DNA of 6,489 bases from Acidobacteriaceae bacterium (GTDB taxonomy: Bacteria; Acidobacteriota; Terriglobia; Terriglobales; Acidobacteriaceae): NCBI GenBank assembly GCA_030040115.1, contig JASHUH010000597.1:1-6489 (forward strand), read 5' to 3'. This document shows positions 5,620-6,489 of this stretch, in pieces. Under the pieces are notes generated by a model. It was not told the origin of the DNA and ran no database searches. It saw only the letters and a list, made by a program, of their open reading frames with translations. The translations under genes were made by a program, and so were the position numbers. The first letter of the stretch is position 1. Every line of letters begins with the position of its first letter.

Positions 5620-6489
5620 ACAGGTCCAGCCCGTCGACGCCCAAATCCACATCATAAACGGCTTCGTGGGTGGCAAGGATGGCTCCGCCGAGGGGAGAGA
5701 AAGCGACACCGACCAGGTTAATTCCCGAAAGGGCGAGCGAAGCTTCGCCGGAAGGCGTGACCCGCACCAGGCCGCGCTGTCCGCGCAGGCAAGCGGCCAC
5801 ATAAACGTCGCCGTCGCGGGAAAGCGCGAGTCCCTGGGGACGGCCCAGACCGCGAAACCAAGCGCGGGTGTCTCCGTTGGGTTCGACCACCCAAATGGCT
5901 TCATTGGAAGAGAGCGAAGGCGCGGTCACGAACAGGCGACCGTCAGCGCTGACGGCAATGTGATAGGCGGCGACGCTCGGCTCCAAGGTGGCGTAGACAA
6001 AGATCTGGCGCTGGGAATTGATTTTGAAAATGGTGCCGCTGCGGTCGCCCACATAGAGATTGCCGTCGCTATCGAAGGCGGCGCCCGTAGCGACGCCCAT
6101 GCCTTCAGCGTAGACAGTGGACTCGCCGACGGCATCGATGCGGTAGACGTTACCCTCGGCGCGGGAGGTCACAAAGAGGTCGCCGGCGGCGTTAAAGGCC
6201 AACCCAGTGGCGTTCAAGATGCCGGTGACGAAGGGTGTGCCGCGCCCGTCGGGGCTGATGCGCACCACCGAAACCGGCGTCTGCTTTCCGCGCGGGCCGG
6301 AGATGGTGGCGTAGATCATGCCGGAGCGACTGATCGCGGGACTGGTGACGGGGTGCAGGCCATCGGTTAACTGGCGCGCCACACGCAGCGGAACGGTGTT
6401 GCTGGCGCCGGCGGGACTGCGCACTTCGACCAGCCCGGTGGAAGCGCGCTCAGGGACGCGAAAAATGAGACGCGCCGACCGGCTCATCA
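5615..6489 (-). CDS. IPT/TIG plus NHL (SMP-30/gluconolactonase-like) beta-propeller protein, 3' part
   Basis: The visible 291 codons end in a proper TGA but the start is outside the window: the first Met (6487-6485) falls within the end of an IPT/TIG (Ig-like) domain, seen as LIFRVPERASTGLVEVRSPAGASNTVPLRV. Then come about five or six propeller blades with NHL-type strands, counted from that Met: ATGLAFNAAGDLFVTSRAEG (93-112), GAAFDSDGNLYVGDRSGTIFKI (135-156), IAVSADGRLFVT (177-188), PQGLALSRDGDVYVAA (217-232), VGVAFSPLGGAILAT (259-273). The order IPT then propeller, ending in ...GLDLF, matches a family common in Acidobacteriota and usually annotated gluconolactonase or SMP-30-like. Whether it has lactonase activity or only binds partners is unknown; metal-ligand residues were not identified. 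It lies 137 bp upstream of cinA on the same strand. The fold call is good, the function weak. Confidence 0.8.
   Translation of the reverse strand, partial: MSRSARLIFRVPERASTGLVEVRSPAGASNTVPLRVARQLTDGLHPVTSPAISRSGMIYATISGPRGKQTPVSVVRISPDGRGTPFVTGILNATGLAFNAAGDLFVTSRAEGNVYRIDAVGESTVYAEGMGVATGAAFDSDGNLYVGDRSGTIFKINSQRQIFVYATLEPSVAAYHIAVSADGRLFVTAPSLSSNEAIWVVEPNGDTRAWFRGLGRPQGLALSRDGDVYVAACLRGQRGLVRVTPSGEASLALSGINLVGVAFSPLGGAILATHEAVYDVDLGVDGLDLF

Noticed and set aside
5666..6370. Plus-strand open frame of 234 codons opposite the propeller gene
   Set aside because: It has no recognisable fold; the minus strand shows repeated NHL blades in one frame.
6485..6487. ATG as the true start of the propeller gene
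   Set aside because: It falls in the middle of an IPT/TIG domain with no signal peptide, and the frame stays open to the window edge, so the gene most likely begins upstream.

Overview
The window looks like ordinary chromosome from a GC-rich soil-type Acidobacteriota (Terriglobia-like). This is inferred from three protein families, not from a marker gene: a very large Oar-like TonB-dependent receptor with an N-terminal carboxypeptidase-regulatory-like domain, an IPT/TIG plus NHL-type 'gluconolactonase-like' beta-propeller, and a GH39-like secreted glycosidase opening with an FPHFWEQMFGSG motif. All four recognisable genes lie on the minus strand, so transcription runs from high to low coordinates. 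No RNA gene, CRISPR array, transposase or phage gene was seen.

Layout in the direction of transcription. (1) 6489-5615: 3' part of an NHL/SMP-30-like propeller protein whose start lies outside the window. (2) 5614-5478: a 137-bp spacer with three small inverted repeats, an 8-bp direct repeat bracketing a 91-bp segment, and a 7-bp-period tandem array ending 6 bp before the next gene. (3) 5477-4233: complete cinA (nicotinamide-nucleotide amidase with a molybdopterin-binding-like domain). (4) 4232-3890: a 343-bp regulatory interval with a good sigma70-type promoter (TTGACG-17-TACAAG), a GGTAC-N2-GTACC palindrome over its -10 box, and a leader of roughly 140 nt carrying two hairpins, a 19-bp tandem duplication and a strong Shine-Dalgarno. 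(5) 3889-311: the complete 1192-residue TonB-dependent receptor. (6) 296-253: a strong intrinsic terminator. (7) 238-1: the signal peptide and first residues of a GH39-like glycosidase that runs off the window.

Functionally, the receptor and the secreted glycosidase downstream could belong to one carbohydrate-scavenging locus: outer-membrane uptake plus xylosidase-type hydrolysis. The terminator between them suggests separate or attenuated expression. cinA (NAD salvage) and the propeller protein look like unrelated neighbours. The coding content is conventional. The less usual material is in the two intergenic regions. I found no convincing undescribed multi-gene system.
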